Made by a program: the position numbers and the translations under genes. Under the pieces are notes generated by a model. The model ran no database searches and was not told the DNA's origin. It saw only the letters and a list, made by a program, of their open reading frames with translations. A stretch of DNA of 17,513 nucleotides, taken from positions 1-17,513 of the forward strand of contig JAWXCJ010000355.1 in NCBI GenBank assembly GCA_034408875.1, written 5' to 3'. This document shows positions 7,109 through 13,100 of this stretch, piece after piece. Position 1 is the first letter of the stretch. Every line of letters begins with the position of its first letter. The stretch is from JANNHK01 sp034408875. GTDB lineage: Bacteria; Actinomycetota; Acidimicrobiia; IMCC26256; PALSA-610.

Positions 7109-8326
7109 CACGATGCGCCCGTTCCACTCCGGTGTGTCGGTGGCGAGTTCGATGTTCGGGAACCGGCGCGCCAGCGTGCTCATCGCGACCTGACCCTCGA
7201 GGCGCGCCAGGTGCGCGCCCAGGCACGAGTGGAAACCGCCACCGAACGACATGTGGTCGCGCGCGTTGTCGCGGCGAAGGTCGAGCTCGTCGGCGTTCGG
7301 GCCCCACTTGGCCGGGTCGTGGTTGGCCGACCCGAGCGCGGTCATGAGCACCGAGCCGGCTTCGATGTCTCTGTCGCCGATCGTGATGGGTGCGAGCGTC
7401 ACCCGCCGCGACATCTGCACCGGGCTGTCGAACCGCAGCAGTTCTTCGACGGCGTTGACCGCGAGATTCGGGTCCGAACTGAGGAGCGCGAGTTGGTCGC
7501 GGTTGCGCAGCAGTGCGAGCGTGCCGTTCCCGATGAGGTTGACGGTCGTCTCGTGACCGGCGATGTAGAGCAGCATCGTCTGCGCGATCAGTTCCTCTTC
7601 GTCGAGCCGGTCGCCTTCGTCTTCGGCGGCGATGAGCGCGCTCAACAGGTCGTCGTCCGCGTGGTCGCGTTTCCAGGAGATCAGGCTCCGTATGAGTTCG
7701 TCGAGGTTGTCGGCCGCGTGGATCGCGGCCCGTTGTTCGTCGTCGCTCAGGATCGGGTCGAAGGTCTTGACGATCGCGCCCGACCACTCGCGCAGTTGGT
7801 CGCGATCCTGCCCGGCGGGAATGCCGAGCATCTCGGAGATGACGACGAACGGAAGTGGGAACGCGACTTCGGCGATGACGTCGACTTCGCCGCCGTGGGC
7901 CGCGGCCGCGTCGAGATGTTCGTCGACGAGTTGTTGGATGCGGGGCCGGAGTTCCTCGATCATCTTCGGTGTGAATACCTTCGACACCAACCGCCGCAAC
8001 CGGTGGTGGTCGGGCGGGTCGAGATTGAGCATGACCCGGGTTCCGCGGTCGCTGCGGCCGGCGACCAGCGCCGCGAGTTCCGGGTCGGCGGGCGGCGGGA
8101 ACTGCAAGTTGGAGTGCCGCTCCTCGACGCTCATGCTCGTGTCGCGCAGCACGCGGTGCACGTCTTCGTAGCGCAGCAGCGCGATCGCGCCGATCAGCGT
8201 CGTGTGCACCGGATCTTGTTCGCGCACCGCCTTGTACCGCGAGTACGGGTCGTCGAAGAACCCGGGCTCGAACGGATTGAGCATCGCGGGGAGGTATCCG
8301 GTGTCGGGAGTGTCGCTCGTCGTCAC
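7070..8326 (-). CDS. Cytochrome P450 (soluble bacterial class I type)
   Basis: A 418-residue P450, normal length for soluble bacterial enzymes, from a GTG start. The helix-C region NLDPPDHHRLRRLVSKVF is typical. The I-helix oxygen-activation motif AGHETT is at 256-261, the K-helix ExxR at 295-298 (ELLR) and the heme loop FGGGFHSCLG at 361-370 with the thiolate ligand Cys368. It should hydroxylate a small hydrophobic substrate using electrons from a ferredoxin and reductase, neither adjacent here. The upstream minus-strand gene ends 28 bp away, but this gene has its own -10 candidate TAGCGT seven nt before the GTG, so it may be transcribed leaderless and separately. Subfamily cannot be assigned by eye. 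Confidence 0.95.
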   Translation of the reverse strand: MTTSDTPDTGYLPAMLNPFEPGFFDDPYSRYKAVREQDPVHTTLIGAIALLRYEDVHRVLRDTSMSVEERHSNLQFPPPADPELAALVAGRSDRGTRVMLNLDPPDHHRLRRLVSKVFTPKMIEELRPRIQQLVDEHLDAAAAHGGEVDVIAEVAFPLPFVVISEMLGIPAGQDRDQLREWSGAIVKTFDPILSDDEQRAAIHAADNLDELIRSLISWKRDHADDDLLSALIAAEDEGDRLDEEELIAQTMLLYIAGHETTVNLIGNGTLALLRNRDQLALLSSDPNLAVNAVEELLRFDSPVQMSRRVTLAPITIGDRDIEAGSVLMTALGSANHDPAKWGPNADELDLRRDNARDHMSFGGGFHSCLGAHLARLEGQVAMSTLARRFPNIELATDTPEWNGRIVLRGLSRLPVTLT

Positions 8327-8333
8327 GGGCGAG

Positions 8334-8339
8334 ACGCTA
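8334..8339 (-). promoter_or_regulatory. Leaderless -10 element (TAGCGT) for the P450 gene
   Basis: On the minus strand TAGCGT matches TANNNT and ends 7 nt before the GTG at 8326, the spacing expected when transcription begins at the start codon. It lies in the 28-bp gap after the DinB-like gene. No -35 is obvious. Confidence 0.5.
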
Positions 8340-8354
8340 CGCCTGATTGCGTGG

Positions 8355-8771
8355 CTACGGCTGTGTCACGTCGGTCACAGTGGCAATGCGGAGTTGGTGC
8401 GCACCTTCGTGCACTGCCTCGCGCGCGATGTCGAGCGCGGTGACCGGGGCGCCCGCGCGTGACCCGGTTCTCTTCCAGTCGTCGCTCGTGGCGCGGTCGA
8501 TGACCAGCCCCAGCCGCTCGGCCGCGGTGTCGAGCGCCGCGGGAACGTCGGAGGGGCGGGTGCGCAGGATCGGCTGGTCTTCGACGAGGATGCGATACAG
8601 GTCGTCGGCGGCGCGGAGCAGCGCGACGGCTGTGGCTCGACCCGGTTTGGTGTCGGTCACGCCCGCTTCGCGAAATCGGCGCGGGTAGCTGCGCACGGCG
8701 GCCGCCGCATCGCGAGGCGTGAGCGCCGAGACGTCTACTCCGCAGTCGGTGCACGCCCGGTCGGTAGTCAC
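8355..8771 (-). CDS. DinB-like (putative mycothiol-dependent-type) small protein
   Basis: 138 residues from a GTG start. It opens with CTDCG (Cys7, Cys10), then a helical region PRDAAAAVRSYPRRFREAG and an alternating helical body ending AREAVHEGAHQLR (His121, His125). This layout resembles actinobacterial DinB-superfamily proteins that begin with a CxxCG motif followed by a four-helix bundle. Members are metal-dependent and some use mycothiol. The first His normally seen in the second helix is not evident (LLRAADDLYRI), so the metal site looks incomplete; the family call rests on overall pattern and is moderate. A leaderless promoter candidate lies directly upstream. The P450 gene follows 28 bp downstream on the same strand. 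Confidence 0.6.
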   Translation of the reverse strand: MTTDRACTDCGVDVSALTPRDAAAAVRSYPRRFREAGVTDTKPGRATAVALLRAADDLYRILVEDQPILRTRPSDVPAALDTAAERLGLVIDRATSDDWKRTGSRAGAPVTALDIAREAVHEGAHQLRIATVTDVTQP

Positions 8772-8778
8772 GCCGCCC

Positions 8779-8784
8779 AGACTA
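8779..8784 (-). promoter_or_regulatory. Leaderless -10 element (TAGTCT) for the DinB-like gene
   Basis: Minus-strand TAGTCT fits TANNNT and ends exactly 7 nt before the GTG at 8771. This supports that start, since no Shine-Dalgarno is visible. Confidence 0.5.
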
Positions 8785-8860
8785 TGGGGGCTCGCGGCCC
8801 GGTCCGGTTCGGCGGCGCGGCCTCCTGGGCCGGGAGTGGCCTGACACCGCCGAAACCGCT

Positions 8861-8884
8861 GCTTGTCTCACCCAAGTGACAAGC
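8861..8884. promoter_or_regulatory. Perfect inverted repeat (GCTTGTC-N10-GACAAGC), candidate operator
   Basis: Two 7-bp arms (8861-8867 and 8878-8884) flank a 10-bp spacer and end 7 bp before the ATG at 8892. Its position over the expected promoter of a two-gene cassette is what an autorepressor site would look like. It could also form an RNA hairpin if transcription starts upstream. Binding is inferred. Confidence 0.45.
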
Positions 8885-8891
8885 TGAGCGT

Positions 8892-9149
8892 ATGGCCGAG
8901 GTGACGAGAACAACGGCACGGTTCGTCGAGCGAGGTCTCGTCGCGACCCGTGCGCGAGTAAGCCAGATACTCGACAGTGTGCAGTTGCGCCTGCGGGTGA
9001 TCGACGTGTCTCGTGACCCCGAGGTGCGGCGCTGGGCCGCCGACATGCGCGAGCGCGCGGCGTCCGGCGATCTCGCTCGTCGATTAGCCGAGCAGCCCGA
9101 TGACCCCAAGGAGTTCGTTGAGCGATTCCGTCGCCCCGAAGCTCCCTGA
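8892..9149 (+). CDS. Small hypothetical protein, first gene of a two-gene cassette
   Basis: 85 residues, highly charged, Arg/Glu/Asp-rich and predicted mostly helical (for example VRRWAADMRERAASGDLARRLAEQ); no signal peptide or membrane segment. I do not recognise a named family. It sits directly behind a perfect inverted repeat and overlaps the next small gene by up to 50 bp. This arrangement, size and charge are typical of a toxin-antitoxin module in which the first gene would be the antitoxin, but no DNA-binding motif can be named. The ATG at 8892 has no strong ribosome binding site. Confidence 0.6.
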   Translation: MAEVTRTTARFVERGLVATRARVSQILDSVQLRLRVIDVSRDPEVRRWAADMRERAASGDLARRLAEQPDDPKEFVERFRRPEAP

Positions 9150-9390
9150 CTCCGGTTGGAAGATTCTCTACGACGACGCGCTCGCGCGGTTTCTTCGCTC
9201 GGAGCGCAACCTGGATTGGGCAGGAGCTGTAACCGACTGGATCGTCGCGTGCCGACGCGACGGCCCGCCGCGGGATGGAATCGACGCGGGGGCCGATGTC
9301 CACCTGTCTCAGATAGCGGGCACCCGCACAACCGCTGAGTACCTTGTCGTCGAAGCCGAGTTCTTGATCATCGTGAAGGACTTCCGATAG
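9100..9390 (+). CDS. Small hypothetical protein, second gene of the cassette (toxin-like by context)
   Basis: 96 residues from the ATG at 9100. The alternative TTG at 9118 is preceded by a strong AAGGAG (9108-9113, 4 nt spacing) and may be the true start, giving 90 residues. The core reads GWKILYDDALARFLRSERNLDW, a central WIVACRRDGPP, and two C-terminal strands TAEYLVVEAEFLIIVKDF. Alternating helix and terminal beta strands in a protein under 100 residues recall RelE/ParE-like folds, but I see no diagnostic residues. It overlaps the upstream gene and ends 9 bp from the convergent thioesterase gene. Function unknown; the toxin reading is inference from context. Confidence 0.6.
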   Translation: MTPRSSLSDSVAPKLPDSGWKILYDDALARFLRSERNLDWAGAVTDWIVACRRDGPPRDGIDAGADVHLSQIAGTRTTAEYLVVEAEFLIIVKDFR

Positions 9391-9399
9391 GCCAAGCGG

Positions 9400-10227
9400 C
9401 TACTGCGGCTTCATGACGCGGAGGTGCGCGGTCTGGGTGGCGATCGCGCAGAGGTTGCGGTCTTCGTCCCAGAGCCGGGCGGGGCCGGTGGCGTACCCGT
9501 CGCCGACGTGCCACGCCTCGATCTCTTGTAACACCCACGGCGTGACGGGCACCGCGATGAACCGGATCCCGATCTCGAGCGACAGCACCATGCGGCCGTA
9601 GAGCGACGGCCCGAGCGCGCGCCCGACCGCGGGGCCGAGCACGTCGCCGTGCACCGCGAGTGTCAGCAGGTCGGGTTCGCCTTCGAGGAGGCGGACCCAC
9701 GACAGGAACTGGCCGCGGCCGGGGTCGTCGAGCGGGCTCACCGGCCGCCACGCGGTCTGCTGGTGGAAGCTGATTTCGCCGAACGGGTTCGGGCGGTCGG
9801 GGTCGGGCGGCAGCGGGGTCTGCTCGGGCAGCGGCGCCTCGGGGAAGCGCACCTCTTGGTAGTGGTGGTCGACGTCGTGCGCTTGGCCGAACACGCCGTG
9901 GGCGCGGAGCGCGACTCCCTCGGTTCCCGCGACGCGGAGGTCGGCGGCGACTTGCGAGGCGCGCCTTCCGCCGCGGAGCACGTCGACGTCGACCGTGACG
10001 GGTCCGGCCGTGACCGGCGCGAGGAAGATCGCGTTGGCGGTGACGAGCGGCATGTCGGGCCGGTCGAGGGTTTCCTGCATCGCCCGCAGCGCGGTGTACA
10101 TCGACACGCCGCCGAAGATGTGCATGACGTTCCACGCCGGCGGAATGTCGGCATGCAGCCGGCCCGGAATTTCGGGATCGGGAGTGAGCGTGGTGTCCGT
10201 GCGAATGTTGTGAGGGGCGCCCGACAT
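9400..10227 (-). CDS. TesB-like double-hotdog acyl-CoA thioesterase family protein
   Basis: 275 residues from the ATG at 10227. The frame is open further upstream to 10401, but that part lies inside the divergent gene and has no family character. Two hotdog repeats are visible. The N-terminal one has WNVMHIFGGVSMYTAL (residues 32-47) on the central helix followed by TANAIFLAPVTAGPVTVDVDVLRGGRR. The C-terminal one contains GRMVLSLEIGIRFIAVPV and ends GPARLWDEDRNLCAIATQTAHLR, typical of the 4HBT_3/TesB-like group. Expected to hydrolyse acyl-CoA esters in the cytoplasm; chain-length preference unknown. A leaderless -10 candidate, TAGGCT, lies 7 nt before the ATG and overlaps that of the divergent CMD-family gene. 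Confidence 0.82.
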   Translation of the reverse strand: MSGAPHNIRTDTTLTPDPEIPGRLHADIPPAWNVMHIFGGVSMYTALRAMQETLDRPDMPLVTANAIFLAPVTAGPVTVDVDVLRGGRRASQVAADLRVAGTEGVALRAHGVFGQAHDVDHHYQEVRFPEAPLPEQTPLPPDPDRPNPFGEISFHQQTAWRPVSPLDDPGRGQFLSWVRLLEGEPDLLTLAVHGDVLGPAVGRALGPSLYGRMVLSLEIGIRFIAVPVTPWVLQEIEAWHVGDGYATGPARLWDEDRNLCAIATQTAHLRVMKPQ

Positions 10228-10234
10228 CCGGTCG

Positions 10235-10244
10235 AGCCTACGCT
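10235..10244. promoter_or_regulatory. Symmetrical bidirectional -10 element (AGCCTACGCT)
   Basis: The 27-bp gap between two divergent start codons contains AGCCTACGCT. Rightward it reads TACGCT, 10 nt before the ATG at 10255. Leftward it reads TAGGCT, 7 nt before the ATG at 10227. Both fit TANNNT and share the central TA step, so one site could serve both directions. Any -35 sequences would lie inside the opposite coding region. Confidence 0.45.
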
Positions 10245-10254
10245 TCGCGACCGT

Positions 10255-10797
10255 ATGACCTCGCCTCGAATAACGCCGCTGCCGATCGACGAGTGGGACG
10301 ACGAGACGCGCGCTGCGCTCGGCGGCCGCTCCATCAACATTTTCGGCACCCTGGCCCACCATCCGAAGCTGCTGAAGCGCTGGCTCGTGTTCGGCAACCA
10401 CGTGCTTGCCAAGAGCACGCTTTCCGGCCGCGATCGGGAGTTACTGATCCTGCGGACCGGTTGGAACGCGCGCTCGCCCTACGAGTGGGGTCAGCATGTG
10501 GTCATCGGCCGCGCCGAGGGCATCACCGACGCCGAGATCACGCGCATTGCCGACGGCCCCGACGCCACCGGGTGGCCAGCCAACGAGGCGCTGTTGCTGC
10601 GCGCCGCCGACGAGTTGCACGCCGACCAGTGCATCGGCGACGCGACGTACGCGGGGCTGGTCGAGCACTACGACACGCAGCAGCTGATCGACATCGTGTT
10701 CGCGGTCGGCCAGTACATGCTCGTGTCGATGGCGTTGAACTCGCTCGGCGTCGAGCGCGACGACGGCGCTACCGGGGTTCCGATTCCAGAGCGTTGA
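10255..10797 (+). CDS. Carboxymuconolactone decarboxylase (CMD/AhpD-like) family protein
   Basis: 180 residues, all helical in character. The family core is clear: INIFGTLAHHPKLLKRW, then LSGRDRELLILRTGWNARSPYEWGQH (Glu77, His81), VVIGRAEGITDAEI, and a final helix pair LIDIVFAVGQYMLVSMALNSLGV. AhpD-type members carry a CxxC redox pair near the EW...H motif; this protein has only Cys126 elsewhere, so it is not an alkylhydroperoxidase of the classical redox type. Proteins of this Cys-less subgroup often sit beside lipid, steroid or aromatic catabolic genes, and the actual reaction is unknown. It starts 27 bp from the divergent thioesterase gene, and its last 29 bp overlap the convergent nucleotidyltransferase gene. 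Confidence 0.87.
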   Translation: MTSPRITPLPIDEWDDETRAALGGRSINIFGTLAHHPKLLKRWLVFGNHVLAKSTLSGRDRELLILRTGWNARSPYEWGQHVVIGRAEGITDAEITRIADGPDATGWPANEALLLRAADELHADQCIGDATYAGLVEHYDTQQLIDIVFAVGQYMLVSMALNSLGVERDDGATGVPIPER

Positions 10798-11647
10798 GCA
10801 ACGACCCGGCCGATTCGACCTGCGCGCCGAGTGCTTCGACGCGGTCGCGTAGACCGTGGTCCGATGTGATGACGGTGAGCGTGTCGGGGTGCGCGTCGCG
10901 CTCGACTTCGGCGACGATGCGGTCGTCGGCGGCGTCTCTGCCGCTGCGGGTCGCGTACGCGACGAGCACGCCGTCGTGAATACCTTCGGCGAAGTCGCGG
11001 AGCGGACGGCCGTCGAGCACGACCGCGACGCGCGTGCCGCTCGTGTGGGCGAAAGCCTGGAGCGAACCGATGAGGCGGCGGGCGGCGCCGTCGCGGTCCT
11101 TCCACCAGCCGTCGGGCCGGGTGCCGATCACGTTCATCGCGTCGACGATCAGGCGCCGATGCGCACCCGCCGCGACGAGGTCGTGGCGGCCTTCCCGAGC
11201 GAGGGTCGACGACACGTTGCCCATCTCGGGATCGATGTCCAGCACCTCGGCACCGTCGACGTCGAACCCCGGCCGGGGCGCGACGAGCACGCGTGGCAGC
11301 TGCGTCAGCGCCGCATCGCGCGCCGCCTCCGATTCGTACCACGCCGGGTCGCGGACCTGGGCCCACTTGTCGGCCCCGAGCACGACGACGTCGTAGCCGC
11401 GCGCGATGTCAGCGACGAGTTGGTCGTCGATGACGATCACGCCCAACCACGGCCGCGTCGCGGCGAGGCGTTCGAGCGCGGCGACGCGCGCGTCGAGCGG
11501 TGCGGCGTGGCCGTCCTTGCCGAGCGCAGTGCGCGACAGCGCGAAGTCGAGCCGGTCGAGCCCGGCCGCATTGCGCGCCGCTTCGGCGATCGCGATGTGC
11601 GCGACCGTCGGCGGGTCGAAGCTCCCTGGAAAAACTCCGGCGCTCAC
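10769..11647 (-). CDS. NadD-like nucleotidyltransferase fused to a YacP-type NYN (PIN-like) nuclease domain
   Basis: 292 residues from a GTG at 11647, in two domains. Residues 1-160 form a cytidylyltransferase-like fold: GVFPGSFDPPTVAH at 4-17 (the H/TxGH motif reads TVAH), VVVLGADKW at 87-95 and VSSTLAR at 145-151, matching the ISSTxxR signature of NadD-like enzymes. Residues 165-288 match YacP/NYN nucleases: LIVDAMNVIG (Asp169), VVLDGRP (Asp212), RDAADDRIV (Asp238, 241, 242) and VITSDHGLRDRV (Asp263), so the acidic metal-binding set is present. The fusion would combine nucleotide adenylyl transfer with RNA cleavage; the real substrates are unknown. It follows the Nudix regulator gene through a repeat of micro-ORFs and overlaps the CMD gene convergently by 29 bp. 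Confidence 0.82.
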   Translation of the reverse strand: MSAGVFPGSFDPPTVAHIAIAEAARNAAGLDRLDFALSRTALGKDGHAAPLDARVAALERLAATRPWLGVIVIDDQLVADIARGYDVVVLGADKWAQVRDPAWYESEAARDAALTQLPRVLVAPRPGFDVDGAEVLDIDPEMGNVSSTLAREGRHDLVAAGAHRRLIVDAMNVIGTRPDGWWKDRDGAARRLIGSLQAFAHTSGTRVAVVLDGRPLRDFAEGIHDGVLVAYATRSGRDAADDRIVAEVERDAHPDTLTVITSDHGLRDRVEALGAQVESAGSLLNALESEPR

Positions 11648-11708
11648 CGCAGGATTGCCTTCACCGCAGGATCGCCTTCACCGCAGGATTGCCTTCACCG
11701 CAGGATTG
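11644..11708 (-). repeat. 17-bp tandem repeat encoding three GTGA-linked VKAILR micro-ORFs
   Basis: The plus strand carries CCGCAGGATTGCCTTCA at 11647-11663, 11664-11680 (one T to C change at 11673), 11681-11697 and a partial copy at 11698-11708. On the minus strand each copy is a complete micro-ORF, GTG AAG GCA/G ATC CTG CGG TGA (VKAILR): 11698-11678, 11681-11661 and 11664-11644. The first GTG overlaps the Nudix stop (GTGA at 11698-11695). Each micro-ORF stop overlaps the next GTG, and the last stop overlaps the nucleotidyltransferase GTG (11647-11644). The only difference between copies is synonymous (Ala). Each copy also has AAGG 10 nt before the next GTG. The ancestral state was probably a single GTGA overlap. 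Confidence 0.85.
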
Positions 11709-12450
11709 GGGGATGCAACCGCGTCGCGGGGCCGCGGCGGTACAGCGCGGCAGGCCGGCCGTCGGTGGGTGCGGTCTCGCCCGTCGGTTCGACGAATCCG
11801 GGTGTCGACAGCACCTTGCGCCGGAAGTTGCCCTCGTGCAGCGTCTCGCCCCACACCGCTTCGTACACGCGCCGCAGTTCGCCGAGGGTAAACGACTCGT
11901 CGAGAAACGCGGTCGCGAGCGTCGTGTATTCGAGCTTGGCGCGCGCCCGTTCGACGCCGTCGCGCACGATGCGGTCGTGGTCGAACGCGAGCGGAACCCC
12001 GTCATCACTCCCAACACCGGCGACGGCGAGATCGTCAACCGCCCAGTACCGAACGGCCGCCGCGTCCGACCCGGCGACGGGTTCACCGGGCGCCGCAAAC
12101 CCGATGTAGGTCACCGATACGTTGCGCACGCGCGGATCGCGCCCGGGAGTGCCGTAGGAACGCAGCTGTTCGAGGAAGCCGAGCTCGACGGCCTCGTCGC
12201 CCCCGTCAACGTGCATCCCCGTCTCCTCGGCAAGTTCGCGCCGAGCCGCGTCATCGAGATCCTCGTCGGGCTCGACAAACCCGCCGGGCAACGCCCACCG
12301 CCCGCGGTACGGATGCCCACCCCGCTCCACCAACAGCACGGCCAAGCGTCCCGCGCGCACGGTCAGCAAGACAACGTCAACGGTGACCGCACTCCGCGGA
12401 TATGCGGTCGGGTCATACGCAGCAAGAAAAGAGGCTTCATCGTCAGCCAC
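11695..12450 (-). CDS. NrtR-like Nudix domain / winged-helix transcriptional regulator
   Basis: 251 residues from a GTG at 12450. The N-terminal part YDPTAYPRSAVTVDVVLLTV begins a Nudix fold. The Nudix box Gx5Ex7RELxEExGM is complete at residues 57-79, so hydrolase activity is possible. The C-terminal part, KLEYTTLATAFLDESFTL (172-189), ELRRVYEAVWG (191-201), NFRRKVL (208-214) and GRPAALYR (231-238), is the winged-helix module of NrtR-type regulators. These sense ADP-ribose-type ligands and in several bacteria repress NAD biosynthesis genes. The next gene downstream carries a NadD-like domain, which fits a NAD-related role (inference). The upstream -10 and palindrome suggest autoregulation. 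Its stop is linked to the next gene by the micro-ORF repeat. Confidence 0.85.
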   Translation of the reverse strand: MADDEASFLAAYDPTAYPRSAVTVDVVLLTVRAGRLAVLLVERGGHPYRGRWALPGGFVEPDEDLDDAARRELAEETGMHVDGGDEAVELGFLEQLRSYGTPGRDPRVRNVSVTYIGFAAPGEPVAGSDAAAVRYWAVDDLAVAGVGSDDGVPLAFDHDRIVRDGVERARAKLEYTTLATAFLDESFTLGELRRVYEAVWGETLHEGNFRRKVLSTPGFVEPTGETAPTDGRPAALYRRGPATRLHPPILR

Positions 12451-12458
12451 AGCCCACG

Positions 12459-12478
12459 AGGCTAAGACTCAGTCTGAG
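12459..12478 (-). promoter_or_regulatory. Leaderless -10 (TAGCCT) with adjoining palindromes
   Basis: Minus-strand TAGCCT (12464-12459) ends 8 nt before the GTG at 12450. Immediately upstream, 12465-12478 contains two overlapping palindromes, AGACT-C-AGTCT (12465-12475) and CTCAG-T-CTGAG (12468-12478). Their position between -10 and -35 is suited to repression, perhaps by the Nudix regulator itself. Confidence 0.45.
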
Positions 12479-12497
12479 CAGAAACAATCGCCTTGAC

Positions 12498-12511
12498 CAA
12501 ACGAACGTTTG
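12498..12511. promoter_or_regulatory. Candidate TetR operator (CAAACG-AA-CGTTTG)
   Basis: A perfect 6-bp inverted repeat with a 2-bp centre begins at the last base of a -35-like TTGACC (12493-12498) and ends 19 bp before the TetR start codon. Sites of this size and symmetry beside tetR genes are commonly the autoregulatory operator. It could also influence the divergent Nudix gene. Confidence 0.6.
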
Positions 12512-12530
12512 ATGGGATCGTGACCAGGCG

Positions 12531-13100
12531 ATGGACCGCCGGACCGAGATCTTGGATGCCGCCCTGGGCCTGATGGCCACCGAAGGGGCGAGCGGCACGA
12601 GCATGCGGGCCGTGGCCGGGGTGTGCGGCGTCAACGTCGCGACGCTGTACCACTACTTCCCGTCGAAGCGGGAGCTGCTGCGGGCTGCGGTGGCGTACCG
12701 CCAGGGCGGCGACGACCTGTTCGCCCCGCCTTTCCCCGAGGGGCTGCCGGGCTCGGTGGCCGACCGCCTCGGCGCGCTCCTCGACCACATCTTCGTGGCG
12801 TTGCTGAGCGACGACGCGTTCTGGCGGTCGGTGCTCGCGGAGGCGATCCACGGCGACGAGGACGTGCTCGAGCCGCTGCTCGAGATGAGCAACGCGTTCG
12901 AAGCGGTGCTCGCCGACTGGATCCGTGGCCTCATCCCCGATGCGCCGGCGCTGCACGACCCCGCGGTCGTGCGCACGATCCGCCACTCGTTGTACGGGGT
13001 GCTCGTGGAGTACCTCCCGCAGGCCGATAACCCGCGGGCCGCGCTGGCCGAGCGGGCCCGTGAGATTGCGTCCGTGTTCGCCCGTTTGGAGGAACGATGA
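12531..13100 (+). CDS. TetR/AcrR-family transcriptional regulator
   Basis: 189 residues, normal for the family. The N-terminal DNA-binding domain is canonical: RRTEILDAALGLMATEGA, then the helix-turn-helix SMRAVAGVCGVNVATLYHYFPSKRELL (about 24-50). The rest is a helical ligand-binding domain of no predictable specificity. It is read divergently from the Nudix gene and is followed by a cytochrome P450 whose ATG overlaps its TGA in ATGA (13097-13100), so the pair is translationally coupled. The likely scheme is that a P450 substrate or related lipid-like ligand releases the repressor from the palindrome upstream, inducing both genes (inference). Confidence 0.93.
   Translation: MDRRTEILDAALGLMATEGASGTSMRAVAGVCGVNVATLYHYFPSKRELLRAAVAYRQGGDDLFAPPFPEGLPGSVADRLGALLDHIFVALLSDDAFWRSVLAEAIHGDEDVLEPLLEMSNAFEAVLADWIRGLIPDAPALHDPAVVRTIRHSLYGVLVEYLPQADNPRAALAERAREIASVFARLEER
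13088..13092 (+). promoter_or_regulatory. Ribosome binding site of the second P450 gene
   Basis: GGAGG sits at the end of the TetR gene, 4 nt before the ATG at 13097. With the ATGA overlap it supports that start and coupled translation. Confidence 0.7.

Noticed and set aside
7211..8443. A 410-codon plus-strand frame opposite the first P450
   Set aside because: Antisense shadow. The P450 on the minus strand has all its motifs in order and a well-placed promoter.
11645..11708. The 17-bp repeats as a CRISPR array or as binding-site iterons
   Set aside because: Copies are directly adjacent with no spacers, and the position exactly between a stop and a start codon, with GTGA at each junction, is better explained by tandem duplication of a coding junction.
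10856..12465. Plus-strand frames of 417 and 321 codons across the nucleotidyltransferase and Nudix genes
   Set aside because: Both are low-complexity Arg-rich shadows and run through the tandem repeat; the minus strand holds complete, recognisable enzymes.
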